NCBI GenBank assembly: GCA_930367205.1
Contig: OV884015.1
Location: 32,665,288-32,729,287, forward strand
DNA: 64,000 nucleotides
Direction of reading: 5' to 3'
DNA from: Acanthosoma haemorrhoidale
Lineage: Eukaryota > Arthropoda > Insecta > Hemiptera > Acanthosomatidae
The position numbers were made by a program, and so were the translations under genes. Shown one piece after another: positions 12,550-22,217 of this stretch (position 1 is its first letter; each line of letters opens with the position of its first letter). Below the pieces are notes generated by a model that did no database searches, had not been told where the DNA came from, and was given only the letters and a program-made list of their open reading frames with translations.

Positions 12550-12886
12550 TATAACTAGTTGGATATAATATATAATGATAACTAGTGGAACTGGGATAGT
12601 TGGATCACCAATCTGCAGATTCTGCAAGAAAGAGGGAGAAACGGCACGTCATATAATATGTGACTGTGATAACCTAGCTAGAAGGCGATACCTTCACTTT
12701 GGTAGTGATCGCATTGTAGACCCCAAACTATGTGAACTGATCGATCCATTCGGTATCCTCAGATTTGCAAGGGCCGTGGGCCTGTCACATATATAGGACA
12801 GGGACATGGACGGCGCACAATAGGTCTCACTGAGGCCGCGGTGCACAAATGCCGGAACAAAATAATAATAATAATAATATAACTAG
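12550..12886 (+). mobile_element. 5'-truncated LINE tail with (AAT)n 3' end
   Basis: The copy is flanked by TATAACTAG at 12550-12558 and 12878-12886. A second ATAACTAG at 12578-12585 makes the 5' boundary uncertain. It contains the end of a LINE polyprotein, a short 3' UTR and an AAT-repeat tail at about 12862-12878. The microsatellite tail differs from the A tails of LINE-A and LINE-C and suggests an I/R1-like or related clade. Confidence 0.65.
12578..12796 (+). pseudogene. C-terminal fragment of LINE ORF2 (zinc-knuckle region)
   Basis: The 72-residue frame holds CRFCKKEGETARHIICDC, a Cys-x2-Cys...His-x4-Cys pattern, then NLARRRYLHFG. This is the C-terminal cysteine/histidine motif seen after the RT or RNase H region in several insect LINE clades. 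There is no native start codon because the copy is 5'-truncated. The stop after GLSHI looks like the authentic ORF2 end, since the 3' UTR and AAT tail follow within 90 bp. It cannot be active alone. Confidence 0.65.
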
Positions 12887-12889
12887 CCA

Positions 12890-13447
12890 CTGGATCGAGG
12901 TACTCAGCTCGTTTATCTAACAAGTTTATGGGTTCTACGATATTTAATTAACAGCTTTAATTACTTTACGAGTTTAAGTAATCGTTCTCTATATACCAGG
13001 AGTATCGATTTCTATTGCTGACTCTCAAAACATTTTTTCCCGTTATTGACTGCCATGACGCACACCTGATTTTGTAATTAAAGGAAGTAACTCCTGAGGA
13101 TGTTTTATTTTCTAATTTTCCGATTAAGAAAACCGAATTGAAGTTCGAGAGGTAACGCTTACTTTTTCTTGAGGTACGACATGTGTTTTAAGACAGTATT
13201 GAAGACATCTTGTTTAAAATTCAAGACGCTAAACTAAAATTGCTACCCTTTGCTCCCTGTCGACTCAATACAATATCTTACAGTTCATATCCTCCGTCTG
13301 CTCCCGGAATGACACATCCCTTCATTCAAAAGTTTCCCCTAGGAGACTGCACCCTCTCCCACACATTGAAAATAGTAATGTAATGACACCTGTCTTCGAA
13401 TGTTCTAATGAGAATAATAATGCATTCATATACAATAAAATAAAGCT
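12890..13447. other. No recognised gene
   Basis: Ordinary AT-rich DNA with no convincing frame or repeat. Its right edge is the insertion site of SL copy 3. Confidence 0.5.
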
Positions 13448-14015
13448 TTAGAAGATTGTCGGGTCGTCACGAGGCCTAGTTACCCTAGCCCTAGTGACGA
13501 AGTAAGGGTTTAATAGGCTATGACTTTGACAATTGTATCATGACGGGTCTTACTACTGTACTATCTGACTCCATATTTGATAGGTATGTGCCCCGACAGT
13601 GCACTATGTTCAGGAGAAGAGGTACAGGGTATGTAGTGTAGGTAGTTTATGTAGTATTGGAATGACCACTAAATCACACTCGGTATCTGAGGGTAGGGGA
13701 AAACCTTCCGGATCCCAAAGGCGAGTGTGAACCGGAGAGTGGGACACTGGATTGCCGCGGGAGACACTACTAGGTAAAGTTTGTAGGGCCACGGCAACCG
13801 TTGTCCGCGAGGGATAGGTTTTTCCCGAGGAGGTGCTAGCTAAGCGAGACGAAGGCAAAGAATCCCACTTAGAAAGTGTTGGGTCAGACGAGGCCGGACT
13901 AAAACAAAGCAAGGTTAGGAAGAGAGATCCAGAGGTTTTCATAAATGGGAAGGCCAAATCTTGAAACATGAGTGCAGCTGCAGGTCCACCAGTCAGAGAG
14001 AGAGCCATAAGTAGA

Positions 14016-15473
14016 ATGATTTACAGGTTTTTTTTTTTGGTTTTTTTCTAAACCCCTTTATTAATAACATTTTTTTAAAAATTTTCAATTCACAATTTCA
14101 ATTTAACAATTTCTCCTCTTTCTGCGATGCGCTGATGCATTCGAAGGAGGGTGGTTACAATACAATATTAGATTGAAGTTAAAAGTAACAATGCAATGTA
14201 TACAATACTAGGTGATGGGGCGGACTTTTTCCCTTTTGAAAAGAGACAATTACGCAGTCTTACTCGCGTTTACAGAGATATTGGGTATCCCCAATCTCTC
14301 ACTGATCTGGTTATTGGCTACTTCAGCCTGTCTAAGAGCTCCCTTGGCGCTCATGCTGCTACTGTTCTGCGCTGTCAACAGCGAAAGTAGTAGCTGTTTT
14401 CATTTTTCCAACGTGTACACGTTGAATAGTACAGGGGATAAAACGGCTCCTTGGGGTACCCCACAGGTCAGTGGCACAGCTTCGGAAAAGCTATCATCCA
14501 CCCGCGCCCGCATTGATCTGTTTTTCAGGATGCTAGCCAGAATTGAATAGAGTGGCTTCGAGCATTCCCGGTCGCAGAGCATTTGACACAGTGTCTCGTG
14601 GGACACCGAGTCGAATGCTTGAGTGCAGTCAATCGAAATCATAGCCGTGGCTATGTTCCTATTCATGTTATGGCTAGCTTCTGACTGTACCTTCAGAAGA
14701 GGATGCTCTGCGCTCATACTGGATTGAAATCCAGTCTGTTCTAGCGGAATAATGCCATTTTCCGAGCAGTAATTTTTGAGATAATTCAATAGAATTTTCT
14801 CAAACCTTTTGCCCATCTGCGGTCGCAAGCTAATCGGGTGGTAGTGGGCTGGGTGATCTCTGCTCTTGGCTGGCTTGAGTAATTGAAGATGGCTTGTTTC
14901 CATGTGTCAGGAAAGTACCGCAATCTTATACAAGAGTTGTATAAGTTTGCTAATTGTACTATCCCTCTCCTCGGCATTTGTTTGATCTACACTGTTTGTA
15001 TCCCGTCGTGCACTGCTGCTCGGTTTCCCTGACACCGGCGAAGAATCGCCCTGAGCTGCTTCGGTTATACAAACAAGTGGTTCTATTCAGCATCCACCGG
15101 AGGAGGCATGTGGTAGCATCCCGTCCTAGCCTTAATATCCCTAACGTAGTGGTCGGCCATGGTGATGGGGCTCACCTTCATTTTACAATGTGGGAATAAA
15201 GAACTAAAAACTAAACCTAAGACTAAAGCGTTCCTGCCGTGACATTTTTAAATTCTTTTTAATGGGGTACCGTCCCCATGAATTTATGCACTAAATTCAC
15301 TGCACTAAATAGGTTTAAAATGTTTCCCTTAAACAGGCGTCACCTAAGACGCTATACAGGCACAGCGGAGTGATGGCGTTGTAGGAAGATGGTGGCTTGA
15401 TCAGATCAGGAGATGTTGACACAGCAACAACTAAACAGCGCCTATGATGATTGTCTTTATCATGATTTACAGG
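14016..15473 (-). mobile_element. LINE-A internally deleted copy, TSD ATGATTTACAGG
   Basis: The copy occupies 14028-15461 on the minus strand, between ATGATTTACAGG at 14016-14027 and 15462-15473. It has an apparently original 5' leader (15461 to about 15177), a hairpin GGTGAGCCCCATCACC (15161-15176) directly before ATGGCC, then a jump into RT sequence. RT continues to about 14222 and is then joined directly to the 3' UTR, with the junction inside a second copy of the hairpin motif (14211-14221). It ends in an A-rich tail at 14028-14047. At least two internal deletions have removed ORF1, the endonuclease and the RT C terminus, so it is a non-autonomous derivative. Confidence 0.85.
14222..14985 (-). 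pseudogene. LINE-A reverse transcriptase remnant
   Basis: Two frames on the minus strand (about 14977-14786 and 14903-14400) hold Jockey-type RT blocks: LYNSCIRLRYFPDTWKQAI, HPISLRPQMGKRFEKILLNY, SIDCTQAFDSVSHETLC and CGVPQGAVLSPVLFNVYT. The catalytic F/Y-A-D-D block is missing: the sequence jumps from NVYT to the region equivalent to SSSMSA. Frameshifts separate the pieces, for example around 14890. The reading breaks off at about 14222, where the sequence joins the 3' UTR. Compared with the 497-residue frame at 61.4-62.9 kb the last third is absent. Not functional. Confidence 0.85.
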
Positions 15474-15782
15474 CCAAAATGAGGCCCTATTTATAGCTGT
15501 CAGTAACCAATGATCTGGGGTGTTATGGGGTGACGCTTGCTTTTCCTAGGTTGTTATCCACTAGGTCCGCTACCTGCCTCTCCTTTCAAGGGGCCCTGAC
15601 TAGTGTTTTGCAGCTGCGGCTTTTATTGTTTACAATATTTACACTGGTATGACTTATGGTTTGGTAAGATTATTGACATTTGTTTAAATTAATTTACAAC
15701 ATATTATAACCAATTTACATTATATATATACCTTAGAGTATAGGGTGATTTATCATGTATAGTTAGCGGTCGCTACAAAGAT

Positions 15783-16105
15783 AGTAACTGTATAAGATTC
15801 AGCGTGAGATTGAGTTGGTGGAAAGAGGTAAGGCTTAGGAGCTGACAGCTTGGCCCCAATCCCCAAGTCCACGCTCCAGTGGCTAGCTTCCTCCAGCTCT
15901 TGTAAGTGGTTTAGTATTGCCTTGTCCGTCATTTGGATGGCAATTATCGGCCGAGTCTTCTGTTGGGTCCAGTTTAGTTCCACCAGTTAGCTTCTGGATT
16001 TGTATTTTTTAACTAACAAGGGCACGGAGTAACCGATTTCAATTGAACTTTCTTTGGTGTTACTAGGCCGACAAATGTGTGTCTGAGCATTCTTGGCAAT
16101 ACCTC
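15783..16105 (-). pseudogene. Unidentified possible coding segment next to SL copy 3
   Basis: The minus strand has a protein-like frame with VELNWTQQKTRPIIAIQM and NHLQELEEASHWSVDLG (15986 down to 15783). It is preceded in frame by a TAA (15987-15989) and about 40 further open codons. A very good splice-acceptor-like tract, TTTTTTCTTCGGTTTCTAG, ends at 16106. SL copy 3 inserted close to its end: without the LTR, the frame would stop at a TAA now at 13448-13450. I do not recognise the protein. It could be a decayed gene exon, a retropseudogene or old transposon coding sequence. Confidence 0.3.
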
Positions 16106-16109
16106 CTAG

Positions 16110-18120
16110 AAACCGAAGAAAAAAATATTTAAAACTCAATTTTTTTTTTATCATCGTTGTAAAAATGCATTCAATAGATCATAAGATTCGTTTTCTTACG
16201 TAAAATATGTAAGAAATGTTGTATTAAATAAACATAGATCGGTGAAAAGTTAACAACCAGTAAGTGCCTCCGCTAAAGTGAGTGAAACATTTTCTTCAAG
16301 ACACAAACATGTTCTATTTCTTTTTCAGTACCCATCAAAATTCTAAAATACGAAGTTTTGTGGCAACCAAAAAATACATTGTTTTTTTTCGATGTAGTTT
16401 ATTCCCGTTTAAATGCACGCTAAATCCAAGGTTTTATTTTTTTTGGATTTTATTTTACTTGATCATGTTAATTTTTAATTTATGATGTCATTCAGGTGTT
16501 ATCGTCATTTATATGGTTTTCAAACAAAAAACGAAGGAAATTATATGTGCCTAAATCCAAAAATATGTCGTATCAAAATCGCCATAAACTATGTGAGATG
16601 GTCGTGTTTATTGGCAGCTAAAATAAAAGAGTGCAAAAAGACACTGACTGCATTAAATTCCCACTGTTTCAAACATTATGGGACTCGACTGCCACAAACA
16701 ACAGATAGTCTAGACTGTCAGACATTTCTTATCGGTATTTTTGACTCTAGGATCTTCCATATTACCATTTTTTAGTGATATCCTTGAAGAAATAGGCATT
16801 GAAACTGAAAAAATTAATCAAAGGAAGAAATCACAAGTACCTGGGGTACGTGGTTCTAGGACATTATAAGTATATAGTCTTAGTTTATACGTCTTGGAAA
16901 TTTACAATTTTAAATAATACCTTAATATGTACATAATAAGGGTGTAATAATGTACATAAACATTCAGAACAACTAAAAGCTTTATCTGGCGACTCTGCTT
17001 GTCTTTAAATATCCACAAATTGTCCATTAGTCATCTGTACATGACAGTTAATTTAGGACAAACTCCGGGTTTTCTTATCATTCTTTTAAGCGTGTGCATA
17101 TCCATTGTATAAACCCAAGTCGCCAACGCTCTCCTTTTACACAACATTCAATTGTATCCAGGCACTTTTGAGGGATATCATTTAATTTAAATTAACAGAG
17201 AATTTGATTTATTGAGAATAAATGAAGGTGCAAATCTGAAAGAAAAAAAAACTCACGTTTTAATCAATAGATAAGATATGATTTCTGATTAAACTGTCCA
17301 AGATGGATTTTTGACAATACTTCTCGCAGCCAGCGCCCAAAATGGCTATATGGCTGCGAGGCTTTTTGCACTCTATGTCTTTAATAAATAGTATACACAA
17401 ACTGGTAAACCAATTACACTGATGAATCAGAAGGAAGAGATCGTGAAAAAATGGTCAATGATGATCTTTCTCTGCCACAAACTATCCCCAGTTGCCAATA
17501 AACACTTCGTTCGTTTCTCCCTGTTTTTATCCTTTAACCCTCTTACAGCAGCTTCGTCTTCCATTTGTCTTTTTCTTGTATTGCTTTTTTTATTATTGGT
17601 CTAGTATTGTCCAGGCAATTTCGCCATGTGGTGATATCTGTTTAAACCCACAGCTTAATATTTTATATTTATGAAAGTATTTATTTTTATAAATTTAGTG
17701 ATTAATCTTCATTTACATATGGGGGAAAAATGCTAACAATCGAATGTTGTGGGCATAGTCAGACTAGGTAACACCCGAGATAACAAAAACACATTTCAGA
17801 AAAAAAAATGAAGAAAACATTTTGATATTTTTAGTAACCAAATCTAATAAAATGTACACCTGATGCCTTTAATACACTAATTCTGAGCTTTAGCCTTGGG
17901 GAGGAGATAGGTTTAGCTACATCATACGTTCTGCTCACCTTTGACACCAGACAATTCCATTTGTCACTTCGGATAGTCGAACAGTTTAGCAATGATTGGT
18001 AAAAAACTTATAGGCCTCTAAAATGGGATCTTATTTTTTTTCCTAAGCTTATCAATAGCTATTAGTACTGTTTTTCCCTATATATTGAAGAAGTGTCCAA
18101 TGTGTAAGCAACTATTAAAG
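16110..18120. other. No recognised gene
   Basis: AT-rich DNA. Frames at 16282-16775 and 17422-17674 are short, overlapping and low-complexity, with no domain. No transposon ends were seen. Confidence 0.5.
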
Positions 18121-19074
18121 GTAGACGTAGCGACCGCTAACTACATAAGTTAAATCACCGTATACTCTATTGCATATATATTGTAAGCGAAAGTAAAATA
18201 ACAGGAACTGAATGTATTGTAAATCATTGTAAAGTGGTTAGCAATAAAACGCGGAAGCCAAACAGTCACAAACGGTAAGAGTCGCCAACTGGCAGTCATA
18301 AACAGTCATAAACCTGAAAGGGTTAGCAGCTGGCAGTCATAAACAGTCAGGTACCCACCGGCCTAAGAGCCCGGTGTCATACCACGAGTCATAAACAAAC
18401 CATAAACCTGAAAGGGCCAGCAGCTGGCAGTTATAAACAGCAGGTACCCACCGGCCTACGAGCAAGGTGGGCAAGGGTACTGGCAGCCATAAACAGCCAT
18501 AAACTTAGCGACCCTTTTAGACCCTCACCGCCTCCCGGCAGGAAGGGGAAACAATATTTAACCCAGGCTTCTGGCCCTGAAAATAAGTCTCTCTTCATCA
18601 GCCTCTGGGTCTCCTCATCCGCCTTCACTTGGTGACGCCTTACGCCAGGGCTCCTGGCCCTGGAAGTCAGTTTCCTTTCAGTCTCCTCCTCAGCCTCTGA
18701 GTCTCTCGCGCCTCTACTCGGAAACTCCTTACGCCAGGGCTTCTGATCCCTGGAAGTCAGTCTCTCAGACTCCTTGCTAGTCTCCTCGCAGTCCCCTCGT
18801 GAGTCTCCAGTCTCCTGGCAGACTCTGTAGCGACCTGTACCCGTGACGCTGCTTTGTTTCCACTTGAACTCTGAAAACTTGACTTATTTTGTATGAAACC
18901 TCTGTACCTCTTTTCATGAACATAGTGCATTGTCGGGGCACATACCTATCATAAATGGAGTCAGATATTAACGCCGTCCTGGAATAATTGTCCAAATTAT
19001 TAACTCGAACAATCCGCACTTGTCACCAGGGCTAGGGTGATCAGGCACCTCCCTGGTGACGACCCGACAGTAGA
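18121..19074 (-). mobile_element. SL element copy 4, minus orientation, TSD GTAGA
   Basis: The element (18126-19069, 944 bp) is the reverse complement of the SL consensus. Its right end reads GGTGACGACCCGACA and its left end CGTAGCGACCGCTAACTAC, with the expected first T changed to C. GTAGA flanks it at 18121-18125 and 19070-19074. It is the longest SL copy because of an internal array of CAGTCATAAAC, CTGAAAGGG and CAGGTACCCACCGGCCTA modules at about 18265-18510 and repeated CTCCTGGCCCTGGAAGTCAG-like modules at about 18590-18760. No coding region. Confidence 0.87.
18265..18510. repeat. Imperfect tandem modules inside SL copy 4
   Basis: Repeated units such as GGCAGTCATAAACAGTCA, ATAAACCTGAAAGGG and GTACCCACCGGCCTA occur several times in varying order. 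Other SL copies have only remnants here, so the array accounts for much of the length variation in the family. Confidence 0.7.
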
Positions 19075-19847
19075 CGTTAAAAATACTTTTTATAGGATGA
19101 CCGCAGTCGGAATCATATTATGGCCAGGACTCTTCTTCATTTTAAGCCGGCTAACTAATCCTATTACTTCATTAGGTGTTGTAAATCTATAATGAGTTTA
19201 CTCCTGTTAAAGAAAGTATTCAATGGGTTGTTCCCAAGATAAACTCTGCCCGGAGAAACGCGGAGGACTTCATAAGAAGCCACTCCCTCATTCACAGGCG
19301 AGGAAAGTGACAACCAATGGATTTGGCAGATCTCCGGTCTGTTGGTAAATAAAAAGAGAACATTGATCAAAATTACTTTTCTCAAAATTTTATCACAATA
19401 ACGGTTGTATATAAATAATTGTGTAGAAACTAGTTGTCATTCTTGAGGTTGGGTGGCTCACAGTAGGCTCAGGAAACAACTGGTCAGATCCTCATTCGCT
19501 CAGCGATTGATTATACATCCATGATCTAGTCGTTCGAGAACGCCGCCTCGCTATGCTGCTACGCTACCATGATCTGGAGATGCTGTGACAATAATAAATA
19601 AGGCTACAACCATTATGTCAACTGTATAAAGACTTTTAAAGTATATTATGGAAAAGAAAGGAAATTGGTTGGAGGGAGGGGTAGACTTTATCTATCAATA
19701 ACTCGCAGGTTATAAGGGATTCTGCCATTAAATAAATAAGCATCTTACATTAAAAGGAGTTTTTTGGTAATTAATTGTTTTTTATTTGTTTGCATCGATT
19801 TCAAGTTAGTTTTTAAACTAAATTTGACTATATAAATAATAAATTTC
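19075..19847. other. No recognised gene
   Basis: AT-rich DNA. A segment at about 19.50-19.58 kb carries CATGGTAGCGTAG on the minus strand, also found near 39.83 kb. It may be a SINE head but is too short to call. Confidence 0.45.
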
Positions 19848-19929
19848 ATTTATATAATATTATTATATTCCTTGATTGTGCTATAATTACAATCTGCCTT
19901 TTATAAGGCAATAAGTAATTTATATAATA
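19848..19929 (-). mobile_element. 58-bp LINE-B insertion with 12-bp TSD
   Basis: Only the last 58 bp of LINE-B (19860-19917, minus) are present, including the complement of GCAGATTGTAATTATAG and the AT-rich tail. ATTTATATAATA flanks it at 19848-19859 and 19918-19929. It shows how strongly copies of this family are truncated. Confidence 0.8.
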
Positions 19930-20305
19930 ATTGCGAAAAAAAAGGAAATCAAATATTTACTTAAAATGTTATGGCGCTCAATACTAAATGGGGGGGGGGG
20001 GCTTGGTACCGGTTGTAACCAGATTTATGAAGGGGTTGGGGGGCGTAAGCAATTTATTTTTTATACCTGGCTTTTTAATCCAAAAACTTTTTCAAAGATT
20101 TATTTAACGCTTTATTGTTACTGGAGAGTCGTTGCAGAAAAATGATTTGTTGTGTTTTTTACTACCAGTTATTAGTTGTAATATATAATTTCACTCTTAT
20201 AAGTATTAATATTCTTGTTAATAATTAATATTATTGTTATTTTATATCTGATATATGTTAAATATGCAATACGCATTATCATAAATAATTGTCGAAATAT
20301 ATATA

Positions 20306-20494
20306 AGTTAAGGTTCGGACGTCGTAGGCAGCCAGCCTAATCCTTAAGTCATCGGGATGTAAACATCCCGAATGTATTTAGAGAGGCTTTAAAAGGCTCA
20401 AATAAAAAATTAAATATCTTGTGACAACTCTCGTTCAGTAACTACATTCAACCTCTTTCCTTTTTCTTCTCGTTTTCGTTGACGATCGTTAACT
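20306..20494 (+). repeat. 5' LTR of the gypsy element (189 bp)
   Basis: Starts AGTTAAGGTTCGGACG and ends GACGATCGTTAACT, giving a six-base terminal inverted repeat. A TTTAAAA stretch (about 20389-20396) and an AATAAA motif (about 20401) could serve as promoter and polyadenylation signals. It is short for an LTR. Confidence 0.95.
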
Positions 20495-20511
20495 GGTGCC
20501 GAAACCCGGGA
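20494..20511 (+). other. Primer-binding site for tRNA-Phe
   Basis: TGGTGCCGAAACCCGGGA directly at the LTR edge is complementary to the 3' 18 nt (with CCA) of metazoan tRNA-Phe(GAA) as I know it. Its first T is shared with the last base of the LTR. This tRNA would prime minus-strand cDNA synthesis. Confidence 0.85.
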
Positions 20512-20602
20512 GCGGATTGGGTTCGAGTCATTAACGTGCGAGTTGGTTTTTGTTTTTTTTTTCCTTCTTATTCACTTTCGTGTGATTTAATTAAAGTAGG
20601 TA

Positions 20603-21773
20603 ATGGTGGAATTGCGGCCGGCAGCGTTTGAAGTTCCACAGTTACCTAAAGAAACCATGGCTGAAGCCCATGCGAATTCACTGGCGTGGATGAAGGTGTG
20701 GGCAGTGACGTCACAGGACATGAGGAAAATGATCTCAGACCTCGAAAAATTTTCTGGGGAAATAGGTGAGTTAAATCATTTTCTCAAAGGTGGAGATAGG
20801 ATTATGGAGAGGATACAAGCCAAGATGGACGAAGGGTTACTCGACCCAGGTGACGCTAAGTCAATAAAGGCAGACCTGGTGTGCAGGGTGAAAAGGAAGG
20901 TGCTGAACCTGATACAGGCGGACGAGGAAACCCCATGGCAGATAGTAAAGACGAGACTGAAAAAAGCATATGGGGGGGGGACGATGGACCCCAGAGGAGG
21001 ATATATTCCAAATGTTTCGAGAAATGAAATCTCCGAGACAGAATAGTGGACAGTATGCTGCAGTCCTGGTTGTCCGCTACAATAAAATAAATGAGAAAAT
21101 GAGGGAGACAACTAGCGCCGATGAAGTGGAGGGCAGGATGGGATTCCTGTCTACAATCTTAAAGGTACAATTAGCGAAGGAGACGGGAAGGAAGGAAGGG
21201 TTCCCTAATGAGCGATCGTTCCTCGAATGCGCCCAGGCGATGATAGATGCTAGCGCAAGGGAAGAAGAAGTAAAAATGAACGAAGATGAAAACGATTGGA
21301 GCCAGATCCCATATAGGAGAAACAGGACCCCAAAAGCAGTGTGGAGGAGACAGGAAACGCCATTTGCCGGTAGAGACAGGGGAGCGAAAAGAGAGAGAAG
21401 ATTGGGAGTGACGAGGCCTAGGTACGCACCTCGGAAAGAAGAAAGGAAATGTCATGGTTGTGGAAAGACGGGCCATCTGGTAGCTCAGTGCCCTCGCACT
21501 AAGTGCTTTGAGTGTGGGGAAGAAGGACACATAGCAAGACAATGTCCATACTTGTTTCGTAGAAGGGAATTTCACAAAGAAGAACCAATGGAGGTGAATA
21601 ACCAGGAAATCCGGGAGAGGCGGAGCGCGACACCAAGAGAAATTGGATCATCGGGCGACGAGTCATCAGGGACGTCGGAGACAGACGGAGAGGAGTCGAA
21701 GCGCAGCGGGAGCAGACGACGAGAGTGGCAGAAGAATCCCTCGCGCAGATGGGAGCGGCGTACGGAGGCCTGA
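20603..21773 (+). pseudogene. gag, broken by one frame change
   Basis: Gag starts at ATG 20603, about 110 bp after the primer-binding site. The first frame runs to 21046, but similarity to a continuous Gag switches to the +1-related frame at the G9 run at 20972-20980 and continues to 21773. The first part is a capsid-like helical region (AWMKVWAVTSQDM, then a lysine-rich stretch). The second ends with two CCHC zinc knuckles, CHGCGKTGHLVAQC (21450-21491) and CFECGEEGHIARQC (21504-21545), the nucleocapsid RNA-binding signature. A Ser/Glu/Arg-rich tail follows. The TGA at 21771-21773 is followed two codons later by TAG. Confidence 0.9.
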
Positions 21774-22217
21774 GGATAGTGGCAGCAGAGAGGCGACCGC
21801 ATCCTAAGGTGCAATACAGTGCGGGAAAGGATGTGTGGTTTGCCAATTATCGAGTTCGGGAAGGGGGAGAGGTGCCTCATTGATACTGGCAGCACCAATA
21901 CAATAATATCTCGTGGTGCGTTAGAGAGGTTGCGTGGAGGAGAGAGGGCACACCAGATCAAGGTATGTAAGTGTAAATTACTTACTCTTGGGGGACCCTG
22001 CGAAGTAATGGGAGAAGCGGCCGTGGGGCTGGAAGAATGGGCGAAAGTAATGGGTGACATAAAAGTACACGTCGTGGAAGACATGCCACGGGAATACCAG
22101 ATAATAGTGGGGTGTGATTTACTGGGAAAAGTAGGCGCGCGCATCGAAAACGAGGGTGAGAACTGGAGGATAAAAATAGGGAAGCGAACCTATCGAAGCC
22201 GGGGGGGGGGGGCGTAA
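21602..22217 (+). pseudogene. pro: retroviral-type aspartic protease region, broken
   Basis: The catalytic motif IDTGSTNT (DTGS at 21882-21893) lies in a frame open until 22217. It is the same frame as the second part of gag but separated from it by TGA and TAG. In the -1 frame relative to gag an open, protein-like stretch runs from about 21602 to 21878 and overlaps the gag end. That suggests the family normally enters pol by -1 frameshifting and that a further change near 21830-21850 moved this copy into the frame of DTGS. Downstream, CDLLGKVGARI resembles the conserved C-terminal Gly-containing protease segment. The frame ends in a G12 run (22201-22212). Confidence 0.85.

Larger units (their letters stand above)
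13452..15782 (+). mobile_element. SL element copy 3, split by a LINE-A insertion, TSD AAGAT
   Basis: The outer element runs 13457-15777, from TGTCGGGTCGTCACGAGG to TAGTTAGCGGTCGCTACA, with AAGAT at 13452-13456 and 15778-15782. Removing the nested LINE (14028-15461 plus one 12-bp duplication) leaves about 875 bp, in the range of other SL copies. It has the longer central section also found in the 46.4 kb copy and in the fragments at 34.5 and 40.2 kb. The frame at 13610-14008 on the other strand has no recognisable domain and lies within non-coding LTR sequence. Confidence 0.88.

Noticed and set aside
13610..14008. 132-residue minus-strand frame inside SL copy 3
   Set aside because: It is not preserved in the other SL copies, shows no domain, and ends at the nested LINE border.
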